Source: Piezodorus guildinii
Lineage: Eukaryota > Arthropoda > Insecta > Hemiptera > Pentatomidae
DNA length: 64,000 bases
Reading direction: 5' to 3'
Assembly (NCBI GenBank): GCA_023052935.1
Contig: CM041293.1
Span: 169,839,341 to 169,903,340, forward strand
A program made the position numbers and the translations under genes. The notes beneath the pieces were generated by a model. The model was not told the origin of the DNA. It ran no database searches and saw only the letters and a program-made list of their open reading frames with translations. Shown here piece by piece: positions 33,920 through 47,000 of the stretch; the stretch's first letter is position 1, and every line of letters starts with the position of its first letter.

Positions 33920-34510
33920 AACTATTAAAAAATATCTTACTTATTCATGGAACATTTCTAAACCTCACGACTTTTTATTTTTCTAGCCTGTCTATGTTGT
34001 AGTTATAATTATTTTATTTTAGAGAAGAAGAATTTTTAAAAAAGAAATAGTTTTCGTCCTAAACAACACTCTATCTCTATTATTCTAAATATTTTTAGAT
34101 AGTAAGGAGAGAAAATATACTTACAATTTAAAACTTCATGTAGAATTGTGGTGCCTTTTTCGATTTCGAAAGACTATTCAGTATTTTAATCTACTGTAGG
34201 AACGTTTCTAGCCTTATATTTAAGGAGCTGTCTAAAATTCTTTTACTATCTTAATAACACTATTTTAAAATTATGGAATCGAACGTTGGTGTGAAATGAA
34301 TGAAAACTAAATGCGTAATTAGTACCTTAAAAATCAACTGCATTCCTGAATCATGTTTTAATACGACTTCTTTAAAGAGAGTTCATCAGATAAAATCGAA
34401 TAGACGATTTAAACAAAACTAAATGAGGAGGACACAAATATGTCAAAATATCAACTTCATAAAATGTCCTTTAGTGCCTTTTGGAAACCCACGTCCCAAT
34501 TATATAATAA
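33918..34510 (+). repeat. Long locus repeat, continuation right of the non-LTR insertion
   Basis: Resumes the unit interrupted at 30203 (attaaaaaatatcttactta), matching 7090-7420 and 35140-35440, then carries the second copy of the 270-bp block at 29604-29890. Confidence 0.8.
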
Positions 34511-34799
34511 TAGGTAATTTAAAAATAATGGTTTACTATTATTCTTACATTAACTTTAAGTAAATTTTTTAGAGTATGTGAAAAATATACAGACATAGAT
34601 AAAACAAAATTAATTTTTATGTGCAAAAATAAAAAAGGATTGATTATCATAGCTTTAGAATTTTAGACATCGTAATAATTTCAAACAAAAAATAATGTTC
34701 AGCTTATACACCTTTTTATTATTTATATAAATCCATTTTTTATTTATTCTATATCAAAGTTATAATATACTTTTACCATATGTTTATCTGTACATTTTT

Positions 34800-36133
34800 A
34801 AGTTAAGGTCTCCTGATAGAAAAAGTTTTAAATCTTACGTTTATCTTAGCCAGGTAGATCAGGTACCCCGAAACATAAATCATGTAAAATTCATGACAGG
34901 TTTATTGAAGGGAGATATACCTGAAAAAAAAAAGAAATATTTCGGTTTTTCCTTCAGAAACTAATCCTAAGCAATAAAAGTTGCTATTCTTGGAGCCCTC
35001 AGGTAGCTTAAGGAAGGGAATGGCGACTGGTTGGCTGCTGACCTCTCTATTGGCGGCCGCTTTGAACTGCAAGTTCTTGCAGGAATTGAGAACTAAATAA
35101 TATTCATATTATTGATAAATATCATTTTAAATAGTTGTGATGTAATAATTAAAAAATATCTTACTTATTCATGGTATATTCTAAACCTTACGACTTATTA
35201 TTTTTCTAGCCTGTCTATTTTATTTAAGATAAGAATAATTAATAAAAAAAAAATAGTTTTCGTCCTAAACAAGACTTTCTATCTCTATTATTCTAAATAT
35301 TTATAGATAGTAAGAAGAGATAATATACAATACTTATACTTTAAAACTTCATAGAATTGTGGTGCCTTGATCGATTTCGAAAGACTATTCATTATTTTAA
35401 TCTACTGTAGGAACGTTTCTAGCCTTATGTTTAAGTTGTTTTTTTTAGCTAGCATGGCCAGATTTAAATGTTGCAATGTACATTTAACAAACATACTAAA
35501 ACTTCAACTTTACTCAGAGATCATGATTGTTATACAGTAAATTTCATACCTTAACAGCAATTTTAATATTTTTATGAGCAAGCATATCCCACAATCATTA
35601 TTTTAAAGCCTATTGGTTTCTTACTATATATCATTATTGAAACAGTTTAAACATAAATTATTTAATACTAATTTAAAAGACCATCGAACTCAAAAAGTTT
35701 CATAGATATATATTATCAAGGGTGTAAGCCAATCATATAATGAAAATCGTCTAACCGAAAATACCATTGTATACCATGCATTTTAACTTTTTATACCGCA
35801 CCTCAGATAGGGCTAAACCGCGTCCGATCAAACTTATTGTTGCTTTATTGTGTAATGCATATAATGATGACTGCAATTATATTGACAGAACTGTAAGGTA
35901 CTTCCGATATAGGTTACCATTCCGCAATATTACCAGTCCTGTCAAATTCTAGTAAATACGCGATAACAAAGTATAAAACCGTATAATATTAATTGTTAAT
36001 ATATTCATCAAGGTTATATAAACATTGTTAATATATTAATAAAAAAATTGATAATATTAATAAAACCAAACAACATAAGTTGTTATTAATTGAATTTATT
36101 TTAATTATAGGTTATTTTTTAAATTTCTTTTCC

Positions 36134-36196
<63 letters not shown>

Positions 36197-37350
36197 TTTT
36201 ATATTAATTTTTATTTTAATATATTTCGACTTCATCATTTATTTGTTGAAAATACTGTATGAATATAGTCTCATATCACTATTACTATTGTTCGTTTTGA
36301 AGGAAATTGTAATATAGCTCAATAAATATTTAAAAAAGAAAAAAAAAATAATAAATTTTTTCGAAACAATGAATACTACATATAATAAATTTCAAATATT
36401 TTTTAAATACATTTTTAAAAAAGAATAAAAAGTTTTAAAAAATGTCTCCTCCTATCAGCAAAATAAGGAAAATGAAAACATTTTTAAAGACTTAATATCA
36501 TATCTCGAAATACTAGTGATATAATAATTGTATACAATATCGTCGGAAAGGAAAGGGACCATGTTACATATCAAATCGTAAAAGTACATAGAGGGATGCA
36601 AAGGTCCATTTAGTTTAGTTGATAATAATAATTTTACTAAAGAATAATTGTTTTAAAACCAATATGAGGCTTAGATATTAAAAATCGGTTAGGTCATTGA
36701 TATCTGATATACAACATAAAAAAAATATAAAAATAAAAAAAATCAGATAAGAGGATGGTAAAGTATAAAACCAAATAATATTAATTCTTAACTATTAATC
36801 AAACTTATATTAAACATTGTTAAAATATTATTGAAAAATAAGTTGTTATTAATCATTGAGTTTTTAAGAAAGAATGTATATTAAATATTAAAAAATATCC
36901 TCAATGAATATTCTAATGCTAAAATATTTAAGGAAAAATAAAATATTTCGTAAAATTCTGTTTTCCGCGATTCTCTTCCTCACAGAAAAATATGCAAATA
37001 AGAAATAAATCAATAAAATATTTACCGTAAACAAATATTGTTTATTTCTATAATTATGTTACCATACAATTACCATTATGTTGTTTCGTTAATAATTTAT
37101 ACTTTATGATCATTTTGTAGAAACTCATATGAGGCATAAAATTAAGAATTGGTTAGGCCATAGACAAATAAATGACAACATACAAACATCATGTTCACAT
37201 CCAACTAATCGAGAATAATATTGCAATTGTATTTTCAGCTATAGATTAACAAGATGAGAGCCACTCGTTGAGTATCCAGTTCACTACGCTTCTTGTCGAA
37301 TTCATCAAACGAAGACTCATACTTTTATAATTTTTATTTATGATTTTAAA
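34800..37350 (+). repeat. Long locus repeat, complete copy upstream of the micro-exon gene
   Basis: The most complete copy, colinear with 6748-9113 and with the partial units at 27.8 and 29.6-34.5 kb. It contains an (AT)n run at 36139-36193. It ends about 380 bp before the presumed promoter region of the micro-exon gene. Confidence 0.8.
36139..36193. repeat. (AT)n microsatellite
   Basis: About 55 bp of alternating TA within the long repeat. Confidence 0.95.
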
Positions 37351-37727
37351 ACTTTTTTGATTCATAAAGCATAGTTTATTTTAGATTGTCTTTTGTGTGC
37401 GGTAAAAGAAGGTCTATAACTCAAGCAGAAAATCATAATGAGATTGCAAAAAAAATAAATAATAAAATAATAAAAATGAAGGACACAACTTACACTTACT
37501 CACCCTAATAAAAATAACTTCTAAACTTATAAATAAAGTTAAAATTGAAAAAAAAAGAATTACATTTATTTTAAATGTTAGTATGGAAATTAACTAGTAT
37601 GCTTAGAAATAATTAGGTTTATGCACTTTTCGGCACTCTCTATAATCTTCTAAAACCTTAAACACTAAATAAAACTTGATTATAAAATATTAAGCAATTC
37701 AACGGTATTTGATGTGCATTATTACTA

Positions 37728-37765
37728 TTGGGTTGCAAAATAAATTCGTAAGGTTATTTAATGTT
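37728..37765 (+). mobile_element. Solo mariner-type terminal repeat
   Basis: TTGGGTTGCAAAATAAATTC preceded by TA matches the ends of the 466-bp element at 43263-43728 (TTGGGTTGTTTAATAAGTTC). No partner repeat was found nearby. It lies about 240 bp upstream of exon 1. Confidence 0.55.
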
Positions 37766-37799
37766 TCAATTAAATCCTTTCTGTGTTTATGAAATCATG

Positions 37800-38002
37800 T
37801 TTACGAGAAGAGGGGAGGTCGTCAACCAATGATACGGCCGGGAAGGAGATGGCTGGAGAGGGGAGGACGACAGCCAATGGGAAGGAGGCCGGACCCCCAC
37901 CACCAGCTCCACCATCCCTTACTGCCCTCAACAGAACCACTGCTTAGTTACAATTTCTTACTTGTTGAGCAGCATCTCTTGAGCTATCTTCTCCTTTGAG
38001 AC
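37800..38002 (+). promoter_or_regulatory. Probable 5' UTR/promoter region of the micro-exon gene
   Basis: A local GC-rich block (37810-37925) with two CCAAT-type boxes (accaatgat, gccaatggg) in otherwise AT-rich DNA, leading to the ATG at 38003. No clear TATA box or initiator could be fixed. An upstream non-coding exon remains possible. Confidence 0.35.
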
Positions 38003-38036
38003 ATGGATTCTTGCAACCTGTTCGCTCCAAAGCAAA
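38003..38036 (+). CDS. Micro-exon gene, coding exon 1
   Basis: ATG to the donor CAAA|gtacgta gives 11 codons plus one base: MDSCNLFAPKQ and the first base of a Lys codon. It is the only ATG in this stretch that joins exon 2 in frame. Confidence 0.6.
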
Positions 38037-41000
38037 GTACGTATTTTATTTGGTTAAAATTTATCATAAAGAATATACATCTTAATCGTAACTGTAAATA
38101 ATTAGACACATTTGTTTGAATCTTCAAATTATTCTTATTACTGATGTTTGTATGAATATATTTTTCAAGAGTGCCCGAAAGAAATCGTCATTGAGATACA
38201 TATCGATCACATTGTGGAAGAGGGATCGAACGTACACGAGATCATCATGAATGCTCACAAGCTGGAGGAGAATGTAAACTCCAAGCTGAGTTCTCAATCA
38301 ATGCTGGAGAATCCTGGACTGGTAAGTACCTATTGTCTATTGTTTTGTTAGGATTTAAAAAAACAGGTTCTATATTGCCTTATTTTCGATTGTGTTATCT
38401 GACCCATTCCTTTTGTGAGCCCTTCTCTAAAAATTCTATAATTTAATTAATTACGTTTTCCTAAAATGTTTTACCTTCGGTAATCTTCCTTCAAGAAATT
38501 TTCTTTTCTTCATCCTTGTTCTTAAGCTTTGCAATTTGATGTACCTTTATAAAATTTTATTCCGCTATAAAAATATTTTTATTTTTTATATTCTTAAAAT
38601 TTGATAACTGGTCAGTTGCAAGATCTAAGCTAATTTTTCGATCAGCATGGTTTCTGCTCTGTTCTTAAGATATTTGTTAAATATAAATGTTTTGTTATTT
38701 TAAGTATCAAATGGCATAAGTGATCTGATAAAATCAATTAAGGCTAAGTTTTTTAAATTTTCCAAAAAATTAGTCTTATGTCGAAATCGTTTCTATGATC
38801 GGATAAATAGATAGCCTAAGTTTTTTTTTTTGGAACAATTTAATTTTGTTTTTTTTTAGAAGTGAATTAAGAAGGGTTGATTACCTTTCTCAAATACCCA
38901 AATAACTTTTTTAACTTTCTCAGTTTGTAACCTGTGTCTTTTGTATCTCGTGCCTTGATAACTTGATCAAATTAAATAGATATATAGCTTAGTAAAACCA
39001 AATAACAAAATCAATTCAATCATTTTCTCTATTCTAAGAAAAATTTAACATAAATATGGTAAAAACAGTATCGTATGTTTTCGATAACTTTCTAAATATC
39101 TAATCTCTGGTGAAATTGATTTTTTTTTTTTTTTTTTCGTATTAGCTAATTTTGTTAAGTACCTTTTGGATCTTTAAAATTCTTTTGTATAACAGTCTGT
39201 CTTATCAATATTAGATAAATCGTCTTTGATGTTGATTTCTTTTGTATATTTTCCGAAATATATTCCAGGTTATTTTAAGTTGAAACCTGAAGTGGGCCTT
39301 TCCGTTAAAGTACTGACAAATTTACAACTTTTATTTGAAATAAATTTTTTTTATAGTTCTTCTAATAACGTCGGTGTTCATGAATAGAGTTTCTAGTGTT
39401 TGCCAATAGTATTCAGGGAAGCAAAATGTTTCAGGATTTTTCAACATCTATAAGGGTAAAATCGCTACCGATATTAATGAACTAATCCTTTACAAATTCA
39501 TATTAAAGATTATCCCTCAAAATGTTTTTGATTCATTTTCCAAACGGTTTAAATTACCAGAAATTTTGCATTAAAAAATATAGTTTATTATATGAATTAG
39601 GCTTAGGTACAACCAACAACGACTATATCCGTCTTTACATTGCCCGTAAAAAGGTAGTTATTAATTTTTTTATTTTTTTTAATTATCCTTCCATGATATA
39701 TGATGATACCTCCCAACCCTGGTAACCAATTACCAAGGTAAATACTCTTCACAAAAGCCTCGGCAAATTGCTGCAATTTTCTGGTATACCTATACATTTT
39801 GCTTCACGGTCTGTTCTCAGACAAGGAATTGAATTTATCTATGTAATACTATTATAGGAATCGCGATAAATATAAATTAAAAATGAAGCATTAGTTACTT
39901 GACCTCCTACATCACAATGAGAAAGAATAGATGTATGGAATTAGCCGGAAAAAGTTAGGTGAATAACACAAAAGAATAGACTTTATTGATTTATCTAAGT
40001 AAATAACCTCTTGAAAACAAAAGAGAAGATTGATTTTAAGTGTAGATCTTACAATGAATGCATAATTATGTCATTTCCTTTCGTCTTAAAAAAAAAATGT
40101 GTTGATTAGTGCTCTAGCATAATATAAATCTCTTACTACAGTAATATTACTGGGTTTTTTTTTTGTTACATTGGAATCCCATTGGCAAGACATGAAAATC
40201 TTCTTTTCATAACACCAAATGCTCTCACAATGACATCACTTGTTTGAATGCGTGCTCCATTATATTTTTTTCTTTTCCATTTGTCGGGTTTAATATCTAA
40301 CAACAATTTTTAAATAAGGTTTGCAGTCATATCGACTATCTCCTAGAAACCACTGTCATTGTTTTGTTTATATTAGGTTCTGTTATAGGGCATTTTAATG
40401 AAATTCCTCCACTTCCTAGATATTAATTCTGATATGCCTTATTTAAAATAACGCCCCATCGTAAATATCAAAGGAATTCCTCCCTACTTTGTAATCTATG
40501 TTTTTAGGAAGTATGTTGATCAGTTCTATGATACTTCATCTGATGATTATTTATATGGAGAGATAGTATTCATTTTTCCTCGATGTATTGGAATAAATAT
40601 TACAAAATAATTTTATAAAAATATTTAAATTATTATTAAATATTTAATCGATGTCGGAAGGTAAATTAGCTACTTAATTCAAAATTAGCTAACATGGAGG
40701 TAAGGCTAACAATGATCGCTGCAACGCAATCTTTGTTTACACGTGATTAACTTATCCAGGTTAGTAAATTTTTAGTTAACCACGGTCGGTGCAACAGGGC
40801 CTAATACTATAAAATAAACGATAATAAATAGTAAATCGAAGTTCATCTTCGAAACCTTTTTTTTTTTTTCCTTATATTATAATAAACGTACTGTAAAACC
40901 ATATTTTTATTTTTTTGGATTAAAAAAAAAATTAATATATAAATTTATCCTTACTCAAAAACAGTCAATTTAAAATTCTTCAATCACCTCATAAAGATTT

Positions 41001-44000
41001 TAAGAGATGTTGAGGCCAGTGTACGGCGTTAAGGGTCAACAGTTCCGCAATACATCTACATAATAGAGTAGAATTACACAATCAGGCCAATAATAAATCT
41101 GATTATTTTTTTTATGTATATTATTATTTTAGTACAATGAGATAATTATAGTAAATAAATTAACAGTAATTCAATTGTAAACTGGATTTTTTAAAATAAT
41201 ATGACATTCAAGTATGTTTTGTTGGCACTTCCCTCAAAATAATAAGACTTCGGCCATCTCATTCCCTTATTCCAATGTGGCTTGTAATCCAGAAAAAGGT
41301 AATATTTCTGCATTAAGTACGTAAGGTTGCAGAAGGCAGTATATTTCATGGACAAGCTAATTTTCCGTAAACGGCTTACTTTGAGTTTGAAAAGCACATT
41401 GTGAATCCGATCACTATTGTTCCCACTTGCTAATGCTAGTTAAAGGGTTTTAGTATAGCAGTTAATTCAGCTGTAAAAATTTAGCATATGTTACATAGTT
41501 CCTATTTTTTATAAGTGTTATGATAGACTAAAGCACAACATGTAGGTTCAGCTGTTTTAGATCCGTCGGTGTAGATGACTAGACTATTTCGGTACTAACG
41601 TAAGGTATCAGCAAACGAGTGATTTATATCGTGGATCGGTTCGTATTTTTAAACTCCTTTTCGTGTTAATTTAAGCAATTCTGTATTAAAGGAAGGACGG
41701 GGAGAGTTCAGGGGGTATTTTTTTTTTCATTTATCATAAATTTGTTATTTTTTAATTCATTTAGGAATTCGTATAACCTGAAGCAATTAATGTAGGTGGA
41801 GATGGGTTTTTCGCTCGCTCGTATAAAATTAAGGGTCGATAATGAAGTGATGTGTCATATCATCAGGCTGGGTGAATAGCTTAACTTAACAGTTTCTGGC
41901 GTCAAAATTTTACTGGTAGTTCTCCTGCTTCTCAACAAAGGCTTAAGGCTGAATGCTCCAGTTTATAAACGTATTTTAGCATGAAACACTGAGTCTAGTG
42001 TCAAAATAACTGAGTTACAAGCAGAGCCATATATGAAGCATCCGCAGTCCATTTTGGTTTGAATCGTTATCCGTTCCCCATGTTGTCTAATCTATTTTTG
42101 AGGAGCTACACTTTTTTTTTTGTTGATCAACCTGTAACGACCAAGTCAACTTGTGTGAAGACCAAGAATCATAATATTATCTACCTAAATAAGAGGGGAC
42201 CCATTTAGCATTATTTTGGGGAGATAATTTACATTTCTTCTACGTGTTAATAATACGTATCCTGGTTTTTTTTTTCTGTAAAAAAAAAAAGGGATCCAAT
42301 ACTCCGGGACTAATCTTGCAGGTTATTTACAACAATCTGTAGTTGACGTTGTATGCTCTAGGTCTGTAGAGCTACAGTTAATGGCGAGGTCATCTGTGAA
42401 TAGGAATCCATGCACATTTGGTGTTAAGCATTCAGGTAAGTCAGATAAAGAGATAGAGAAAAGTGTCGGGCTTAAAATTGATCCTTGGGGTACACCGCAG
42501 TCAATTGTTATCCAGTTTGACTGACATGCTCCAACGCAAGCTCTGGAGTAACAGCTTCCTAAGAATCCTTTTATGGATTGAGCTTAGTGATATTTTATTC
42601 CCCAATCTTTAAGTCGTTTTAAGATGCCACGTCACCACACTGTGTCAAAGGCCTTTTGGATGTTAAATAGTATGGCAACCGCGAACTTTTTTCTGAATCA
42701 ATGAGCAAATTATTTTTACGAGCTATCAGTATTGGTCAATATGTGACGTTCCTTCAATCGATTTCGGAAAATTCTTCCATATTTTGTTGGAAAATATTAG
42801 TAGTTGGTTCATTGATTTCGTAGAAATATCTTCAAACATTTCGTAGGAAATATTTGAGCGTCATATTTTTCTTAAAAAATCTATATGCTTTGATTCGATT
42901 CATTATTATGTTTTTGGTGTTTGAATTGGGATTTATATCGTAAATATTATTTTATACTTATATTATATTTTATACTAAATCTGCTTTTATTTATTCAGTA
43001 AGATTATTTTAATTGAATGTAAATATTTATATCAAATTCAATACTTGCAGGAAAATCCAGTTCCGCAAACTACGATGACTCATTACAGTTGGGTAAGTAA
43101 TTTGTCTTAGAATTTTTTTATTTAAGTTATGTTACATTCTTTTTCATATAGATTAAAAATAGTAGTGATAAAAGATTACATTCATACCTTTTTAAAAAAA
43201 AATTAAAAATTAAGAAGTTAAACTTATTAAGTAAACATTTGAAACACAATCATACTTATATCTTGGGTTTTAAAATAAGTTCGTAGGGTTTCATAAAAGT
43301 GATTTCAATAAAAACTTCTGATTCTTGTAAATTTTTTTAATGAATTTATACACTTTGGCTATATAATCCAGAATTAAATAATTTTGATCAATTGTGCTTG
43401 AATTTGGTCATTCACAGTTGAAGAATGAGATGGGTGCTTTGCGTCTTCCAAATCTAAATTTCTGTTTATGTACAAAGCAATTCACTTACGGACAGTGTTT
43501 TACCATCAAATCATAAAATTAAGCTAATAACTTTTTTTTCATCTATTTAGAACAAAATAAATACCAAGGAAAGATAAGAAATCCCTGTTAAAACTAGTGA
43601 ATAAAAGCATTTTAAATAATCCTTTTTAGAATATGTAAAATTAATGTTAAAATACCAATGATTTTATAGAATCAGAGAGGATTAAATAGAAAAATTAAAA
43701 AACACTACGAACTTATTAAACAACCCAATTACCTTTTTATAATCAGCCAAAGCTGTATGCTATCAATACTTGGACTATCAAATATTAATATACTATGATT
43801 TCCTCTCTAGCCAACATTTTATCCAAGTTTTGGGGTGGTATCATCAGAGCCTGAGAAATGTTTTGAAGAGGATTCAATGGTAAGCTTAGATAACTTTATT
43901 CTTGCTTTGTTTCAATAGAATAATCTTTCTTTAGTTCAACACATTAAATTTATTTATTTTCTTAAACTTTTATCCTGTATGATATCAAAACTTTTACTAT

Positions 44001-47000
44001 CAAATAATAATTTATTATAACTTCCTCTCTAGCCAAGATATTATCCATATTATGGGGTGGTGTCATTAGAGTCTGAAAAATGTTTTGAAGAGGATTCAAT
44101 GGTAAGCTTAAATATTTTTCTTATTGCTTTGTTTCAATAGAATAATATTTTTTTAGTTCAACATATTAATTTAAATTATTTTTTTAAACCTTTATCCTGT
44201 ATACTATCAAAACTTGAACTATCAGATATTAATTTATTATAATTTCCTCTCTAGCCAAGATATTATCCATATTATGGCGCCGTGCCATCAGAGGCTGAAA
44301 AATGTTATGAAGAGGATTCAATGGTAAGCTTACATAATTTTCCTATTGCTTTGTTTGAATAGAATAATATTTCATTATTTTAACATATTAATTTAAATTA
44401 TTTTTTTAAACCTTTATCCTGTATACTATCAGAACGTGAACTATCAGATATTAATTTATTATAATTACCTCTCTAGCCAAGATTTTATCCATATCAAGAG
44501 GTGGTATCATCAGAGCCTGAGAAATGTTCTAAAGAGGATTCAATGGTAAGCTTACATAACTTTCTTATTGCTTTGTTGTTGTTGTTGTTGTAGTTTGGGG
44601 TTTTGAGGCGTAAAACCTAGGGGTCATCAACGCCTATAGTTCTCTTTAAGTATAAATAAATAAATAAATCAAAAATAATAAACTAGGCGTATAATAATTA
44701 GATAAAATAGTAAAAAATAAATAAACAATTAAAAAAATAAATAAAATAAAGATAAGTTAAATTAAAAGTCTATATTTTATTAAATAGTAGGTGTTTCTTA
44801 AGAAACCTGAACAGCGCCGAGATGTTGTTTTCATTATCGGAAAGTATGAAGGATATATTAGGTATAAGCCCAAATTTGTTTAAACCTGTCCTATAAGAAA
44901 GGCATTCTTCTAAAATGTGGCTGATAGTCAGGATACTGTTACAATGTGGGCACTTAGGAGGTGGTTGCTTGGTAATGAGATGAAGATGGGTCATGTTAGT
45001 GTGGCCAATCCTTAATCTGGCCAGGACAACTTCCTCTCTGCGGTTTGAGCGACATGATGAGGACCAAGGCCCCACTTTTGTTTTGACGACTTTCAGTTTG
45101 CTAGCAGGACTCTCGTCCCACATGGACTGCCAGGCAGCCGATATTTCCTTTCGGAGCGGCTGAGACATATCTCGCGGTGTTAGGATAGCTACACCTTGAC
45201 CCGGAAGGGTGAGCGCCTGTTTGGCGGCCCTATCCGCCAGCTCATTACCCACTATCCCCACATGGCTTGGGATCCAAATAAAGCATACTGTCTTTTCCAA
45301 TTCTTGGAGCATATGGATATATCGGTGTATCTTTAGGACGAGAGGTTGGGGAGAGTACATGCTATTTAAACCTTTTAAGGCACTCAGTGAGTCGGTAACT
45401 ATGGTAATTGAGTGTGAGGGAACTGACATAGCGTAGTGTAAAGCTGAAACTATTGCTTGAAGCTCTGCGGTATAAATGTTACATAGTTTATGTAATTTTA
45501 TTTTGTGTGTCGAGTTGTGTGTAACGAATGAGCAGGCTGTAGATTCTTCTGATTTTGATCCATCTGTATAGATTAAAAAGGTATCCGGAAGAGTATGGAG
45601 CAGAGTGGTAAATTCATTTTTGTATTCGGAAGGGGAGGTATTGGTTTTGAGTAATCGTGACAAGTCAAGCATAATATTGGGGGGTTTGTGAAGCCACGGA
45701 GGGTTTAGAGGTTCTGGTTTGCAGATAGGTAAGCTTTTAAGGAAATCGATGGCGGAAGACATTCTTTCTGTTAAAGGGAGGGTTGAGTTAGGTTTGTTTC
45801 TAAAAGCATTTGTGAATTTTGGTTTAAATATGGAGCTATGGGTAGGATGATCAGGCTGGAGAATTAATTTCGATATATAGTTCACAGCTAGTTTTTTTCT
45901 TCTAAATAAAAGCGGAGGTATACCTGCTTCGGCGCATAAACTAAGAACTGGGCTTGTTCGGAAGGCCCCGGTTGCGTTTCTGATGCCCATATGGTGCACT
46001 GTATCTAGCTTATTTAGAGTACGAAAACGAGCTGATCCATAAACAAAGCATGCATGATCTAATTTGGAACAAACTAAATGTTGGTAGATCTTAAACATCG
46101 TAGAGCGATCGGATCCCCAGGAAGTATTGCTAAGGTATCTTAATATAGTAAGTTTTTTTGTTGTAGCCGATTTAAGTGCTGAAACATGTGGTTCCCATGA
46201 TAGTCTTTTATCGAACGTCAACCCCAAAAATTTATAACTATTTGTATAAAGAATGGGAGAATTTCCGAGGTAAAGTGTAGGGGAGGCGGGAGTATTTCTT
46301 TTCCTGCTGAAATGTAGAGCTCTGGTTTTTTCGGAGGAGAATTCGAGATCAATGGAATGTGACCAGTTGTTGATGCGATTAATAGCGTCTTGCAGCTTGT
46401 GCTGTATAGTAGTAACGTTTCCAGAACGGCAGGCAATGGCGAAATCATCTGCGAACAGCATCGGTTTGACACCTCGAGGTAGGTTGAGCCCCAGTTCGTT
46501 GATAGCGAGGCAAAACAAAGTCGGACTAAGCACACAGCCTTGTGGGACTCCTTTCATCTGTTCTTGGTTCGCAGACAGTTCACATCCTATCCTAATTCTA
46601 AAGAAACGATGTTGAAGGAATTCCTGTATGTAATGGAATAGATGACCATGTATCCCATTGGACGAGAGTTTGCTGAGGATCACTGAATGGTTAATGTTAT
46701 CAAAAGCTTTAGTCATGTCGAAGAATATGGCTATTAGTTGCTGGGAATTGATAAAGGCGTATTGGATTTCGGTTTCTAGTGTGACTAGGTGATCAACTGT
46801 GCAGCGGCCTTTGCGGAATCCAGATTGAAATGGTTGAAGCAAATTGTTGTTTTCTATCGTCCACATCAGTCTTTTGTTTACCATACGCTCCATAATTTTG
46901 CTCAAACAACTAGTGAGGAATATGGGGCGATAGCTGTTGAGTAAACGCTTATCTTTTTCATTTTTTGGAATAGGGATGACAAATGAGTGACGCCAGAAAT

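Noticed and set aside
36080..36262. Small ORF with YIYIYI runs
   Set aside because: Product of an (AT)n microsatellite.
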